A DNA stretch of 64,000 nucleotides from Longimicrobium sp. (GCF_036388275.1 NZ_DASVSF010000086.1:62001-126000); one strand, 5' to 3'; counted from the first letter of the stretch, positions 8,769 to 17,920 are shown. A program made the numbers and translations. Notes: generated by a model from the letters alone, not told the origin.

Positions 8769-9111
8769 GTCGGGTGCGACGGGGGAGTGGCGGCGAGGGC
8801 GTACCCGAAAGGCTAAACCGATCCGCCGGTATTTGCAACAGTGTGTCGGACAATGTGTGGAGTGGTGCCGGAGCCGTCCCCGGAGGAGCGCCGGATCGCT
8901 GGCAGCCACCCGGCTCTATCTAATACATACATGAGCCGCCACCGCCCGGACCGTGGCCGGTGTGAGCGGCTGCGGAGAGAAGTCAAGCGCCCAAGCGGAA
9001 AGTCGTGCGAAAGAGCTGGACGTGGCGGCGGAAATTGATTACGTTGATTGCTGTTGGCGTCATACGCCAGACGGCCAGTCTGGTGATGAACCCGGAACGA
9101 CAGGCACAAGC
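8769..9111. other. Divergent control region between aminotransferase and regulator 2
   Basis: 343 bases without a gene, serving as upstream region for both divergent genes. It contains an AT-rich spot at 8918-8934 and the paired inverted repeats at 9055-9083. Confidence 0.5.
9055..9083. promoter_or_regulatory. Two overlapping inverted repeats, candidate operator
   Basis: TGGCGT-CAT-ACGCCA at 9055-9069 and CCAGAC-GGCCA-GTCTGG at 9067-9083 share three bases and lie 29-57 bases before the regulator start at 9112. They may bind a dimeric regulator (possibly autoregulation) or form alternative hairpins in the 5' leader. Confidence 0.4.
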
Positions 9112-10074
9112 ATGCAACCGATCGCCCGTCCGCTGATCGTCCTGCACTCCGACGCGGTGTTCAAGGAGCGCGTGCGGAAGGTGGGAACCCACCGCTTCAA
9201 GACCCAGTTCGTGGAGGACTGGGACGAGCTGCGCACGGCGCTCAACGAGTCGCCGCCCGCGGCGCTGGTGGTGGTGGACCCCTACACCCGCACCTACGGC
9301 ACCGAGACCGAGCTGGCGCCCGAGCTGCGCTCCATCCTGTGGGAGTTTCCCACAGCCACGGTCATCGCCGGGCTCGAGGTGCGCCGCGGCCGCGTTCGCG
9401 ACTTGCGCACGCTGGGCGAGTGGGGGGTCAAGGAGGTGATCGCGCTCGACGAGGAAGACACGGTCGAGGCCATCTCGCGCCGCCTGCGCAGCGCGCAGGG
9501 GCGCCCGCTGCAGAGCCTGCTGGAGCGCTCGCTGCCCAGCAACCTTTCCGGCCGCGCCCGCGCCCTGCTGATGGCGGCCGCCGAGGTGGTGGCCGAGGGC
9601 GGCCACGGCCGCGACCTGGCCCTGCAGCTCAAGCTTTCCGAGCGCACGCTTCTGCGCTGGGCCGAGCAGGCCGACCTTCCGCCGCCACGCCGCGTGCTGG
9701 CGTGGATGCGGGTGCTGCTCGCCTGCGAGCTGCTGGACGATCCCGGGCAGACGGTACTGAGCGTGGCCTACACCTGCGGCTACGCCTCCGACAGCTCGCT
9801 GCGCCGCGCGGTGCAGGAGTTCACGGGCGTCATGCTCACCCAGCTGCGCAAGCAGGGCGCGTTCGCCACGGCGTCGGAAAAGTTCCTGGCCGAACTGGAG
9901 GCCGCCCGCGAGGAGGGCCGCATCCGCCGCAAGGAAACCAAGTCGGCGGACGACGGCGACTTCCCGATGTCGCGCATCCATCCTCCGCACGAGGAAATGA
10001 CGCTGGCCGCCACGCTGGCGCCCAGCCCCGAGCGCCCGCGCCGCCGCGGCCGCCGCAAGTCGACCGCGCAGTAG
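9112..10074 (+). CDS. AraC-type HTH regulator with pseudo-receiver-like domain (paralog 2)
   Basis: 320 aa from the ATG at 9112. Same architecture as the proteins at 2037 and 21573: LIVLHSDAVFKERVRKV and ALVVVDPY strands, then GEWGVKEVIALDEEDT, then the HTH pair LALQLKLSERTLLRWAE and VAYTCGYASDSSLRRAV. It differs by a charged C-terminal tail of about 65 residues ending in RPRRRGRRKS. Divergent from the aminotransferase at 8768, so it may control the biosynthetic block, an inference from position only. A strong terminator follows. Confidence 0.82.
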   Translation: MQPIARPLIVLHSDAVFKERVRKVGTHRFKTQFVEDWDELRTALNESPPAALVVVDPYTRTYGTETELAPELRSILWEFPTATVIAGLEVRRGRVRDLRTLGEWGVKEVIALDEEDTVEAISRRLRSAQGRPLQSLLERSLPSNLSGRARALLMAAAEVVAEGGHGRDLALQLKLSERTLLRWAEQADLPPPRRVLAWMRVLLACELLDDPGQTVLSVAYTCGYASDSSLRRAVQEFTGVMLTQLRKQGAFATASEKFLAELEAAREEGRIRRKETKSADDGDFPMSRIHPPHEEMTLAATLAPSPERPRRRGRRKSTAQ

Positions 10075-10698
10075 AGCCGGCGCTCTTTCGATTCAGCCAC
10101 GCAGGCCCGCACCCAACGGTGCGGGCCTGCTTGCGTATGTACGGGGAAGTTCTGACTGGGTGCGCGGCAACCTGTCATCCTGAGGCCCAGGCGCACCCAG
10201 TTGACCCGCAGCACAGGCGTCGCGGGCCGAAGGATCTAACCGCGGCTACCTCTCAGCCAAGGCGCGGCAGCGGTTACTGTAACCGAGGCCTCGGCTGCCG
10301 TGGGCACTCACCCGGCCGCGCTGACACGCGTGCCACCCTCTCCCACAAACAGCGTGGGTGAGGGGGTACACTTCTGGGTCGAGGCATAGGTGGGCAGGTC
10401 CGGTGCTCGGGCCGGCGCCCCCCATCCCCAACCCTTCCCCCGCAAACTGCCGCGGGGGAAGGGAGCAGTCGAGCGCGCGGGGCCAGCCGGAGCGCTATCG
10501 AATTCTCCTCTCCCCCATGGGGTTTATGGGGGAGAGGCCGGGAGAGGGGGGCGGCCGCGGCATGCGCCCGTGTCAGCCGAAGCGCAGTTCAGGTCTCCCC
10601 CTCCCCTGCGAAGCGGGGGACGGGGGCCGGGGGGAGGGGGCTCCCAGAGGCCTCACCGGCACCCTGTCGAACCCCGATCGAAGTTCTCCCCTCTCCCC
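10075..10698. repeat. Repeat-rich intergenic region
   Basis: No gene. After the terminator comes a GTCATCCTGAGG...GAAGGATCT element (10173-10237), then three copies of the GGGGGAGAGG-CCGGGGGAGAGG hairpin family (about 10420-10462, 10504-10551, 10596-10640) interspersed with TCGAATTCTCC-like segments. The last CTCCCCTCTCCCCTC lies against the 3' end of the GH3-fusion gene. Confidence 0.7.
10101..10130 (+). terminator. Intrinsic terminator of regulator 2
   Basis: 12-bp stem (10101-10112 with 10119-10130) and short loop, followed by TTGCGTATGT, 27 bases after the stop codon at 10074. Confidence 0.7.
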
Positions 10699-13473
10699 TC
10701 ACCGCCTGCGCCGGGGCGGCGGCCGGCGGGGGCGCTGGGGTTTGGGCTTCGGCTTGGGACGGGCCTGCTCGATGGCCGTCGCGGTGCCCGCCCGCGGGCG
10801 GATGGTGGCGTCCGTGATGGACAGCGCGGCCACGTCGGCCACGCGCGCGCGGACCCGCAGGATCTCGCCCTGGCCGCCGCTGCGGTAGGTGCGGTTGGTC
10901 AGCAGGATCACGAACAGCTCCCGCTCGGGATCGATCCACATGGACGTGCCCGTGAACCCCGTGTGCCCCAACGACCGCGCGGACAGGTAGTCTCCCGCCG
11001 AACTGCGCGCGGCCGGCGTGTCCCACCCCAGCGCGCGCGTCTCCGCCCCGGGCTGCCGCGCCGTCCACCGCCCGACCGTCCCCGCGCCGAACACCCGCCG
11101 CGTGCCGTACGCGCCCCCGTTCAGCAGCGTCTGCGAGTACACCGACAGGTCCCACGCGGTGGAAAACAGTCCCGCGTGCCCCGTCACCCCGCCCAGCCGG
11201 TACGCGTTGCCGTCGTGCACCACCCCGTCCACCACGAACGGATGCTCCGACTTCGGAGAAGTCGGCACGGTGCGCGGCTGCAGGTGCGTGGGCGGCAGGT
11301 ACATGGTGGACTGCATCCCCAGCGGCCCGAAGACGCGGCGCGCCACGAAGCGGTCCAGCGGCTCCTCGGCCCGGCGCTGGATGGCCTCGGCCAGCAGGAT
11401 CATCCCGAAGTCGCTGTAGCGCACCGTCTGCCCCGGGTCGCTGACCAGCCTGGCCCGGATCACCTGCCGCACCGCCTGCTCCGGCGACGAGGCGCTGCCG
11501 TACAGCCAGGAGCCCGCCGGCAGCCCGGCCGTGTGCGTCAGCAGGTGGCGCACGGTGACGTCGCCCTTGCCGCCACCCCGGTAGCCGGACACGTACCGCC
11601 GCAGGGGCGCACCCAGCTCCATCCGCCCCTCGTCCACCATCACCATCGCCGCCGCCGTGGTGCCCACCACCTTGGAGAGCGAGGCAATGTCGAACATCGT
11701 GGAGCGCGGGTCCACCGCCGCGCCGCCCGTCTGCCCGTATCCCTCCATCTTCACGATCACCCCGCGCCGCCCGATGGCCACCGCCGCGGCGCTGAACACG
11801 CTGTCGCGGATGGCGTTGCGCAGGATGGAATCGATGGAGGCCAGCCGCGCCGCATTCATCCCCGCCGAGTCTGCCTGGAGCACGCGCAGGGTGCGCGCGG
11901 CCGGCCACGCCGCCCCAGCCGGGATCGCGGGCTTAGCCCCCCTATCCAGCACCAGTGCCGCCACCGCCCGCTGCGCCGCCGACCCCGTGCCGCGCGCCAG
12001 GACGACGGACGCCACCCCGGGCGGGGCCGCGTCTGCGGAGGGGAAGAAGTCGATCCAGACGATCCGCCGCGGAAGGGTGTCGCGGGCCAGCGGCGCCAGC
12101 ACCGCCGCGGGAAGCGTGTCGCGCGCGGCGGAATCGGGCCAGGCCAGGGGCGGAACCACCCGTTCCGTCACCTCGGGCCGCCCTCCTGGGAATGCGGCGG
12201 CCACTACGCAGTCCGCGTCGCGCCCGGCGAACTCCACGGACGGCGCCACCAGCGGGCCCCGGCGCGGCAGCCGGCGCACCTGCAGGTGGGTCAGCCCGGG
12301 GGTGCCGGCGAGAAGTCCGGCGGAAAGGGGCCGCGCGTCCACCCCGGGCAGCGTCAGCAGCACCGTCGCCCGGCAGCCCCGCAGCAGCTCGGCCGGCGCG
12401 CGGCCCAGCACCGTGGCCGCGGCGCGGTGCGCGGCCACGGCGCGGGCGTCCGCCTCCGCCGCGCGCTCCCGTTCCGCCTTCGCCCGCTCCGCTGTCGTCT
12501 CGGGCTTCGCGCCCTCCGCGGGACGGCCGGGCGCCAGCCCCAGCTTCTCCTTGGCGGCGAACACCCGCTGGACGGCCTCGTCCACGCGGGCCAGCGGAAT
12601 GCGGCCGGACTCCACCGCGCGCACCAGCGCGTCCACCGTGCCCGGCAGGTCGTCGACGCCCACCAGCAGGTCTGCCCCGGCGGCCACCGCCCGCACCGCC
12701 GCCTCGTGCGGCCCGTAGCGGCGTACCAGCGGCGTCACCGGCGCGAGGTCCTCGATCACCAGCCCGCCGAATCCCATGTCGCGCCGCAGGATGCCCTGCA
12801 CGAACACCGGGTTCTCGGGGAGCGGCACCGTGTCGCGGGTCAGCGAGGGGAGCACGATGGAGGCGGGCTTCACCGCCGTCACGCCGCGCGACAGCAGGTC
12901 GCGCAACGGCCCCAGCTGCATTCCATCTACTGCCGCCCTGTCCCACCCCAGGATGGGCACGCCCGTCTCCGCCGGGCCCCGCGACAGCGCGCGGACACCC
13001 ACCATCATCCCCGCCCCGGCGAGCGCCTCGGCGTAGCCGGCGAACGCCTGCTCGGCGGCGGCACCGGAAGGGGCGGGGATGGCGGTGGGATACGGAAAGC
13101 CCGGCGCCGTCAGCAGTGCGAAGTTGATCCCCAGCGCCCTGGCCTCCGCCGCGGCGGAGGTGGCGACGGCCTGGACGGAGTCCGCGCCCGCGGGGCTGAG
13201 CGCCAGCGGGGGAGGAAACTCGGTGGCGCCGGCCAGCGCCCCGCCCGTCCCGCGATCCAGGTCGCCGATCACCAGCAGGGGGAGGCGCGAGGCACGCTGC
13301 ACCGCCGCGATGCGCCGGGCGGCCACCGGCGCGCTCCCCGGCAGCAGGCGCACGCCCCCCACGTGCGCGGCCGCGAAGCGCCGCGCCAGCGCCGTGTCGG
13401 CGGCGACCCGGGCGTCGGGACCCACGTACAGCGCGGGCGCCACCATCTGCCCCACCTTCTGGCGCAGGGGCAT
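10699..13473 (-). CDS. Fusion of GH3-like (NagZ-type) domain and serine beta-lactamase-like domain
   Basis: 924 aa from the ATG at 13473. Residues 1-350 follow the GH3 beta-N-acetylhexosaminidase N-domain (LRQKVGQM, FPPPLALS, FGGLVIEDLA with the nucleophile-position Asp), but the KHFPGH motif expected of NagZ is not seen. Residues about 350-540 are a linker/GH3 C-domain. Residues about 560-890 are class C beta-lactamase/PBP4-like: SLSK near 597-600, YSD as second motif, HTG as third. The tail is Pro/Lys/Arg-rich. Such proteins are predicted cell-wall glycan or peptide hydrolases. Upstream of this ATG the frame encodes a lipoprotein signal, so the true start is probably earlier. Confidence 0.8.
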   Translation of the reverse strand: MPLRQKVGQMVAPALYVGPDARVAADTALARRFAAAHVGGVRLLPGSAPVAARRIAAVQRASRLPLLVIGDLDRGTGGALAGATEFPPPLALSPAGADSVQAVATSAAAEARALGINFALLTAPGFPYPTAIPAPSGAAAEQAFAGYAEALAGAGMMVGVRALSRGPAETGVPILGWDRAAVDGMQLGPLRDLLSRGVTAVKPASIVLPSLTRDTVPLPENPVFVQGILRRDMGFGGLVIEDLAPVTPLVRRYGPHEAAVRAVAAGADLLVGVDDLPGTVDALVRAVESGRIPLARVDEAVQRVFAAKEKLGLAPGRPAEGAKPETTAERAKAERERAAEADARAVAAHRAAATVLGRAPAELLRGCRATVLLTLPGVDARPLSAGLLAGTPGLTHLQVRRLPRRGPLVAPSVEFAGRDADCVVAAAFPGGRPEVTERVVPPLAWPDSAARDTLPAAVLAPLARDTLPRRIVWIDFFPSADAAPPGVASVVLARGTGSAAQRAVAALVLDRGAKPAIPAGAAWPAARTLRVLQADSAGMNAARLASIDSILRNAIRDSVFSAAAVAIGRRGVIVKMEGYGQTGGAAVDPRSTMFDIASLSKVVGTTAAAMVMVDEGRMELGAPLRRYVSGYRGGGKGDVTVRHLLTHTAGLPAGSWLYGSASSPEQAVRQVIRARLVSDPGQTVRYSDFGMILLAEAIQRRAEEPLDRFVARRVFGPLGMQSTMYLPPTHLQPRTVPTSPKSEHPFVVDGVVHDGNAYRLGGVTGHAGLFSTAWDLSVYSQTLLNGGAYGTRRVFGAGTVGRWTARQPGAETRALGWDTPAARSSAGDYLSARSLGHTGFTGTSMWIDPERELFVILLTNRTYRSGGQGEILRVRARVADVAALSITDATIRPRAGTATAIEQARPKPKPKPQRPRRPPPRRRR

Positions 13474-13605
13474 GCGCGCCGCCTGCTCGGGCGACCAGGG
13501 CGACGGGGCCTCGCGGCAGCCGGCGGACAGCGCGACCAGGGCCGCCGCGCCCAGCCGGGCGACCCAGGCCCGGAAACGCGGGTGATCGATGGACGATTGC
13601 GGCAG
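13474..13605 (-). other. Likely N-terminal lipoprotein signal of the GH3 fusion, lacking a standard start codon
   Basis: In frame with the ATG at 13473, the codons upstream spell ARLGAAALVALSAGC, a hydrophobic segment with lipobox SAGC, then a short mature linker. The frame is open to a stop at 13624-13626, but it holds no ATG, GTG or TTG. CTG at 13605 and ATC at 13590 are the only plausible initiators. A sequencing error or true non-canonical initiation are both possible. Confidence 0.5.
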
Positions 13606-13626
13606 GGGACTCGCCGGGTTAAATCA

Positions 13627-14000
13627 AATGTTTGCGTGAACCGCGGCACGGCGCGGGCGCGTGGGTACGCGCAGGAGCAAGGCACGATCCGGACCGGGCG
13701 ACCGGCCTGGGGCACGCCTGGTGCGGTGTGCGGCGTCTTTGCCTCAGTTGCGCCTGGGCGAGGCGCGAGATCCCTCGTGGTGCGTCGGAAATTCGGCGTT
13801 GACGCATGGTCCGGTCCTTGCCCGCTGGCGTAGGGCGGCGTGCATCGCCGCTCCCCGGGCCGTCCACCCGAGTCCTTCCGGCGCAGCCCGATCCCGAACG
13901 AACGACAAAAGTCCGGCGCGGCCCCCTTCTGGCCGGCGCCCGCTTCTATTCATGCGCGCCAGGCCTGTCGAGCCCGCGCCCGTACGGCAGTAGCACGCAC
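13627..14000. other. Divergent gap between GH3 fusion and diguanylate cyclase
   Basis: About 370 bases upstream of both divergent genes. Frames extend through it but are Arg/Pro-rich and unconserved in look. No clear promoter hexamer pair or hairpin was found. Confidence 0.35.
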
Positions 14001-15461
14001 ATGAACACCAGTGCCACCGTCTTCGTCGCCGACGACAACCCGTCCATCCTGCAGGGCCTCGACCGCGCGCTGCGCGTAACGGGGTACACGGTCCGCACCG
14101 CCACCAGCGGCCGCGGCGTCCTGGACCTGCTGGAGCAGGCGACGGAAGCGCCCGACCTGCTGCTGCTGGACGTGATGATGCCCGAGATGACCGGGCTGGA
14201 GGTGCTTCGGGCCCTGCGCCTGGACCCCCGCTGGCTGGACATCCCCGTCGTGCTGATCACCGCCACCAACGACGGCGCCCTTCCCGTGTCGGCGCTGCGC
14301 GACGGCGCGGTGGACTTCCTCACGAAGCCGTTTCGCCTGGACGAGCTGCTGGCGCGCGTGGAGCGGCACGTGGTGCGCAACCAGGAGCTGCGCCGGGCCC
14401 GCGAGCAGGCGCGCATGCGGCTGCAGGCCATCGACCTGATCCGCGAGCTGAACCGCGTGGTGACGGCCGACGAGATGTTCCACCTGGTGACCTCGCGCAC
14501 CTCCGAGATCCTGGGCGTGGGCCGCTGCTCGGTGCTGGTGGTGCAGGCGGGAGAAGACGTGGCGCGCGTGGCCGCCTCGTCCGAGGCCGAGCTCACCGAC
14601 GGGCTGGAGCTGAAGCTGAGCCTGTATCCCGAGGTGCGCGAGGCGCTGGCCACGCGCCGTCCGGTGGTGGTGCGCGACGTGGCGACCTCGCCGCTGTTCG
14701 ACGGCGTGCGGGGCGAGTGGGAGCGGCGCGGGCTCCCCACGCCGCTGCGGTCGGTGATCGTGGTGCCGTTTCCCATTACCGAGCAGATGACGGGGCTGTT
14801 CGTGGAGCGGTCCACCGTCGACGAGCCGCTGCTGGGCGACGAGGCCGCCGAGCTGGCCGAGCGCGTGGTGGAGGCCATCGTGCAGGCGTGCGGGCGGGTG
14901 CAGCTGTTCCAGAAGCTGGTGGACCAGCGCAAGCAGCTTCACGACCTGGCGCACACCGACGAGCTCACCGGCTGCGACAGCCGCCGCTCCATCATCGGGT
15001 ACCTGGGCAAGCAGATGGACAGCTCGCGCCGCACGGGAAACCCGCTGAGCGTGGTGCTGCTGGACCTGGACCACTTCAAGGAGATCAACGACGGCTGCGG
15101 GCACCTGGCGGGCGACACCGTGCTCCGGGCGCTGGGCCAGTGGCTGGGCTCCGAGGGGCTGCGCGCCAACGACCGCGCCGGCCGGCTGGGCGGCGACGAG
15201 TTCGTGGTGGTGCTTCCCGCCACCCCGTCGGCGGGCGCGTCGGCCTTTGCCGAGCGGGCGCGCGCCCACCTGTCGTCCATCCCCTTCCTGTTCGGCGAAA
15301 CGCGGGTGCAGGCCAGCGTAAGCGCCGGCGTGGTTTCCTGGCCCGAGTCCGACGCCTGCAGCGCCGAGGAGCTGATCTCGCTGGCCGACACGGCGCTGTA
15401 CCAGGCCAAGCAGGGCGGGCGCAACCGCATCTGCGTGGCGGCCGCGCCGGCGGCGGCCTGA
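14001..15461 (+). CDS. Response regulator with GAF and GGDEF domains (diguanylate cyclase)
   Basis: 486 aa, cytoplasmic. Receiver domain at 5-125 with phospho-acceptor Asp57 (LLLLDVMMPEMTG) and Lys in FLTKPF near 108. A GAF-like sensor follows at about 150-310. The cyclase domain is at about 320-480 with active site GGDEF at 397-401. RAND at 388-391, five residues before GGDEF, is a canonical RxxD inhibitory site, so product inhibition by c-di-GMP is expected. It makes c-di-GMP from two GTP. The frame is open back to 13806 but the ATG at 14001 directly precedes the receiver. No histidine kinase is adjacent. Confidence 0.92.
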   Translation: MNTSATVFVADDNPSILQGLDRALRVTGYTVRTATSGRGVLDLLEQATEAPDLLLLDVMMPEMTGLEVLRALRLDPRWLDIPVVLITATNDGALPVSALRDGAVDFLTKPFRLDELLARVERHVVRNQELRRAREQARMRLQAIDLIRELNRVVTADEMFHLVTSRTSEILGVGRCSVLVVQAGEDVARVAASSEAELTDGLELKLSLYPEVREALATRRPVVVRDVATSPLFDGVRGEWERRGLPTPLRSVIVVPFPITEQMTGLFVERSTVDEPLLGDEAAELAERVVEAIVQACGRVQLFQKLVDQRKQLHDLAHTDELTGCDSRRSIIGYLGKQMDSSRRTGNPLSVVLLDLDHFKEINDGCGHLAGDTVLRALGQWLGSEGLRANDRAGRLGGDEFVVVLPATPSAGASAFAERARAHLSSIPFLFGETRVQASVSAGVVSWPESDACSAEELISLADTALYQAKQGGRNRICVAAAPAAA

Positions 15462-15488
15462 AGCCGGAACGGAACCAACCGCACGAAT

Positions 15489-15527
15489 GCGCCGCGGGTG
15501 CCGGGTCTTCCCCGGCACCCGCGGCGC
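15489..15527 (+). terminator. Intrinsic terminator after the diguanylate cyclase
   Basis: A perfect 17-bp stem (15489-15505 with 15511-15527), five-base loop, then TGTTCCTGCTGT. Confidence 0.85.
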
Positions 15528-15588
15528 TGTTCCTGCTGTCGTGGTTCCCGTTTTCGAGAACGATTCGCTCCTTCTGTACTGCCAGACC

Positions 15589-16371
15589 ATGACGTTCCGT
15601 CCCCTGGTCGCCGTCACCACCACCATGTGGCCCGGCGGCTCGCACGGGCTGCCGCGGGTGCAGCTGAACGCCCAGTACCTGACCGCGCTCGACGCGGCCG
15701 GGGCCACGCCCGTCCTGCTCACCCCCGCGCACTCGGACCAGGCGCTGCGCGGCATCCTTTCCATCTGCCACGGGCTGCTGCTGAGTGGGGGCGAAGACGT
15801 GGAGCCCTCGCGCTACGGCCACTCGCCGCATCCCGCGCTGGGCGACGTCAATCCCGCCCGGGACGCGATGGAGATTGCCGCCGTGCACGAGGCGCTGGGC
15901 CGGCGCATGCCGGTGCTGGCCATCTGCCGGGGCATCCAGGTGCTGAACGTGGCGCTGGGCGGCACGCTGTACCAGGACATTCCCTCGGAGCTGGGCGGCG
16001 ACCTGCTGCACGAGCAGGCGGCGCCGTGGAACGTGCGGTGGCATGCGGGGCGGGTGCAGCCGGGGTCCAGCCTGGAGCGCGTGTTCGGCACGGCTGAGCT
16101 TCACATCAACTCGTTCCACCACCAGGCCATCCGCGACCTGGCGCCCGGCCTGCGCGCCACCGTCTGGGCCGAGGACGGGGTGATCGAGGGGGTGGAGGGC
16201 GTCGATCACCCGTGGCTGTGCGGCGTGCAGTGGCACCCCGAGCGCGGCGAGGCGCACGGCTCCGCCAGCGATTCTCGCGATCCCGACCGGCGGCTGTTCT
16301 GGGCCTTCGCCCAGGCGGCACGCGAGTTCGCGGATTCGTGCGGTGCGATCGAGACCGCGGGCGCGACGTGA
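15589..16371 (+). CDS. Gamma-glutamyl-gamma-aminobutyrate hydrolase family (PuuD-like class I amidotransferase)
   Basis: 260 aa, cytoplasmic. Class I glutamine amidotransferase fold of the peptidase C26/PuuD type: GLLLSGGEDVEPSRY, nucleophile Cys113 in AICRGIQVLNVALGG, and GVQWHPE supplying His and Glu. Family members cleave gamma-glutamyl amide bonds, such as gamma-Glu-GABA in putrescine breakdown. No other putrescine gene is nearby, so the substrate is unknown. The ATG at 15589 begins the conserved region; the frame is open back to the preceding terminator. Confidence 0.85.
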   Translation: MTFRPLVAVTTTMWPGGSHGLPRVQLNAQYLTALDAAGATPVLLTPAHSDQALRGILSICHGLLLSGGEDVEPSRYGHSPHPALGDVNPARDAMEIAAVHEALGRRMPVLAICRGIQVLNVALGGTLYQDIPSELGGDLLHEQAAPWNVRWHAGRVQPGSSLERVFGTAELHINSFHHQAIRDLAPGLRATVWAEDGVIEGVEGVDHPWLCGVQWHPERGEAHGSASDSRDPDRRLFWAFAQAAREFADSCGAIETAGAT

Positions 16372-16798
16372 GCCCCAGGTGTCATCCCGAAGGAGCGGCC
16401 CCGGTGAACCCGGCCCGTACACCGTAGACCGCAGCGACTGAGGGATCCGCCACACACCCCCGCGTGTTGCCCCGGCGCGGCGGAAACACCGGACCGGTGA
16501 GGCGGCGGAATCGCGTTCGTCAGCGTCGAGCAACAGCCGAGGCCTCGGCCGGGCGGCGGCGGGTGAACCCGCCGCTCGGAACGCGGTAAGCCCGTAACCT
16601 CGAAGGAGAAGGATTGGTGTTGCCGGAAGGGTGGAGCGGGTACCCGCAGTGTGTGGCGGATCCCTCAGTCGCTGCCGGCCACTGTGTGAGGGCTGGGGCT
16701 GAGTTGGCCGCTCATCGGGATGACAACGTGCGATTCGGCAGGTGCGGCGTGCGGCTTCCCGGGCTTCCAGGCACCTCCGTTGATCGCACCTCAGCCGC
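16372..16798. repeat. Intergenic region with two head-to-head copies of the GTGTGGCGGATCCCTC repeat
   Basis: No gene. A minus-oriented copy runs about 16380-16455 (TGTCATCCCGAAGGAGCGGC ... GAGGGATCCGCCACAC) and a plus-oriented copy about 16649-16745 (GTGTGGCGGATCCCTCAGTC ... TTGGCCGCTCATCGGGATGA). The DNA between them is unremarkable. Confidence 0.75.
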
Positions 16799-17014
16799 TC
16801 AATCCAGCACGACGAAATCGTCTACCTCGTCCAGCGGCACCTCCACCCGGTCGCCGGTGCCCAGGTGGTGCCCGATCAGGATCTCGCCGCCGTAGTCGTG
16901 GCGCAGGCGCGAGGGAACCATGGTGATCTCCGTTCCCCTCCGCCGCATCTGGATTCGAGCCCCCTCGTCCATGGCGCGCTCGAGCCGGTCGAGCGCGGAG
17001 GGCGTCCAGTTCAC
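16799..17014 (-). CDS. Small conserved-looking hypothetical protein, coupled to the upstream gene
   Basis: 71 aa from a GTG at 17014. The start overlaps the stop of the gene at 17011-17772 in a GTGA junction, implying translational coupling. The protein is basic-then-acidic with a mixed helix/strand look (IQMRRRGTEITMV ... DRVEVPLDEVDDFVVLD) and no membrane segment. No family is recognised. Its upstream partner is a membrane-anchored protein, so the two may work together. Confidence 0.6.
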   Translation of the reverse strand: MNWTPSALDRLERAMDEGARIQMRRRGTEITMVPSRLRHDYGGEILIGHHLGTGDRVEVPLDEVDDFVVLD

Positions 17015-17772
17015 CCGCCGTCGCCCCTCGCCGTGTCGGGGGGCGGCGCACCGATGGCCGGGGTGGCCGCGCCCGCGCCCGTGGCGCCGGCCGCACCCCC
17101 GGCGGGAGCCGCCGCGCCGCCCCCCATGCCCGGTACGGCCGGGAAGGCCGGCGTGGCCAGCGACGTGTCGGGGCGAAGCTCCGTCGTGGAGCGCACCCCG
17201 CGCAGCCCCTCGGGACGCACGGAAACGTAGAAGTCCTTGATGAACAGCGAGTCGATCTTGGCGAACCCGCTGTCGGGCACGTCGCCGAACTTGGTGCCGG
17301 GGCGCGGCCGGGGGATGCGCACCCCCAGCGTGTCCATCCACATGTCGAACTCGGCGCGAGAGATCCGCTGGAGGTAGCCGTTCACCTCCAGCCGCGAGCC
17401 GGGCCCCAGCGAGCGCAGGGCGCTGGCCGGCGGCTCGGGCTCGAACCGCACCAGGATGCGGCGCCCGTTGGCCGTGCGCACCCACACCGCCAGGTTGCGC
17501 TGCCGGCTTTCGGACGTGGCCGTCAGGTGCACCAGCCGGCCCAGCTCGCGCGTGTCGAGCGGCAGGAGCGATTCGAACAGCTGGGCCTCCATGGGCAGCA
17601 CCGGCGCGCGGTCCGCGCCAAAGCCGGCCAGGGCCCCCACCTTTCTCTTGGAGCTCATGGTGCTGTCGCCGAACACCGCGGCCGCCACCAGCAGCAGCAT
17701 CGACGACAGCGCCAGCACCGTCACCCACAGCCATGCGCGGGACTCGCGCCCGCGAACCATCCTGATGTCCAT
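17011..17772 (-). CDS. Membrane-anchored hypothetical protein
   Basis: 253 aa from ATG at 17772. One N-terminal transmembrane segment at about 12-35 (LWVTVLALSSMLLLVAAAVF) is followed by a soluble domain with a strand-rich central part (VHLTATSESRQRNLAVWVRT, SRLEVNGYLQRIS) and an Ala/Gly/Pro-rich low-complexity tail. The core resembles a small beta-barrel of the OB type, but this is only an impression. Divergent from the DsbA-VKOR operon. No function assigned. Confidence 0.65.
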   Translation of the reverse strand: MDIRMVRGRESRAWLWVTVLALSSMLLLVAAAVFGDSTMSSKRKVGALAGFGADRAPVLPMEAQLFESLLPLDTRELGRLVHLTATSESRQRNLAVWVRTANGRRILVRFEPEPPASALRSLGPGSRLEVNGYLQRISRAEFDMWMDTLGVRIPRPRPGTKFGDVPDSGFAKIDSLFIKDFYVSVRPEGLRGVRSTTELRPDTSLATPAFPAVPGMGGGAAAPAGGAAGATGAGAATPAIGAPPPDTARGDGG

Positions 17773-17920
17773 CCGTTCCGCCTGGATGAGGAGAGCGTTA
17801 GGGTGGCCCACGAGCGCAAGGAGCGTTCCGGCGGCGGCTTGCACGCGGCGCGGCGCGGCGGTTATTGTTTGCCGTCCACGCACGCGCAGTCGCGCACGCA
17901 CACGCATCCGGAGGAAGACC

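Noticed and set aside
8953..9111. Longer N-terminus for regulator 2
   Set aside because: The extra residues are not shared with the two paralogs and cover the palindromes; the ATG at 9112 is preferred.
10390..13833. Very long plus-strand open frame opposite the GH3/beta-lactamase gene
   Set aside because: Composition is Arg/His/Pro/Gly-rich with no motifs, and the minus strand carries clear catalytic motifs in the same place. It is an antisense artefact of high GC.
13806..14000. Longer N-terminus for the diguanylate cyclase
   Set aside because: The extension is Pro/Arg-rich and precedes a complete receiver domain that starts right after the ATG at 14001.
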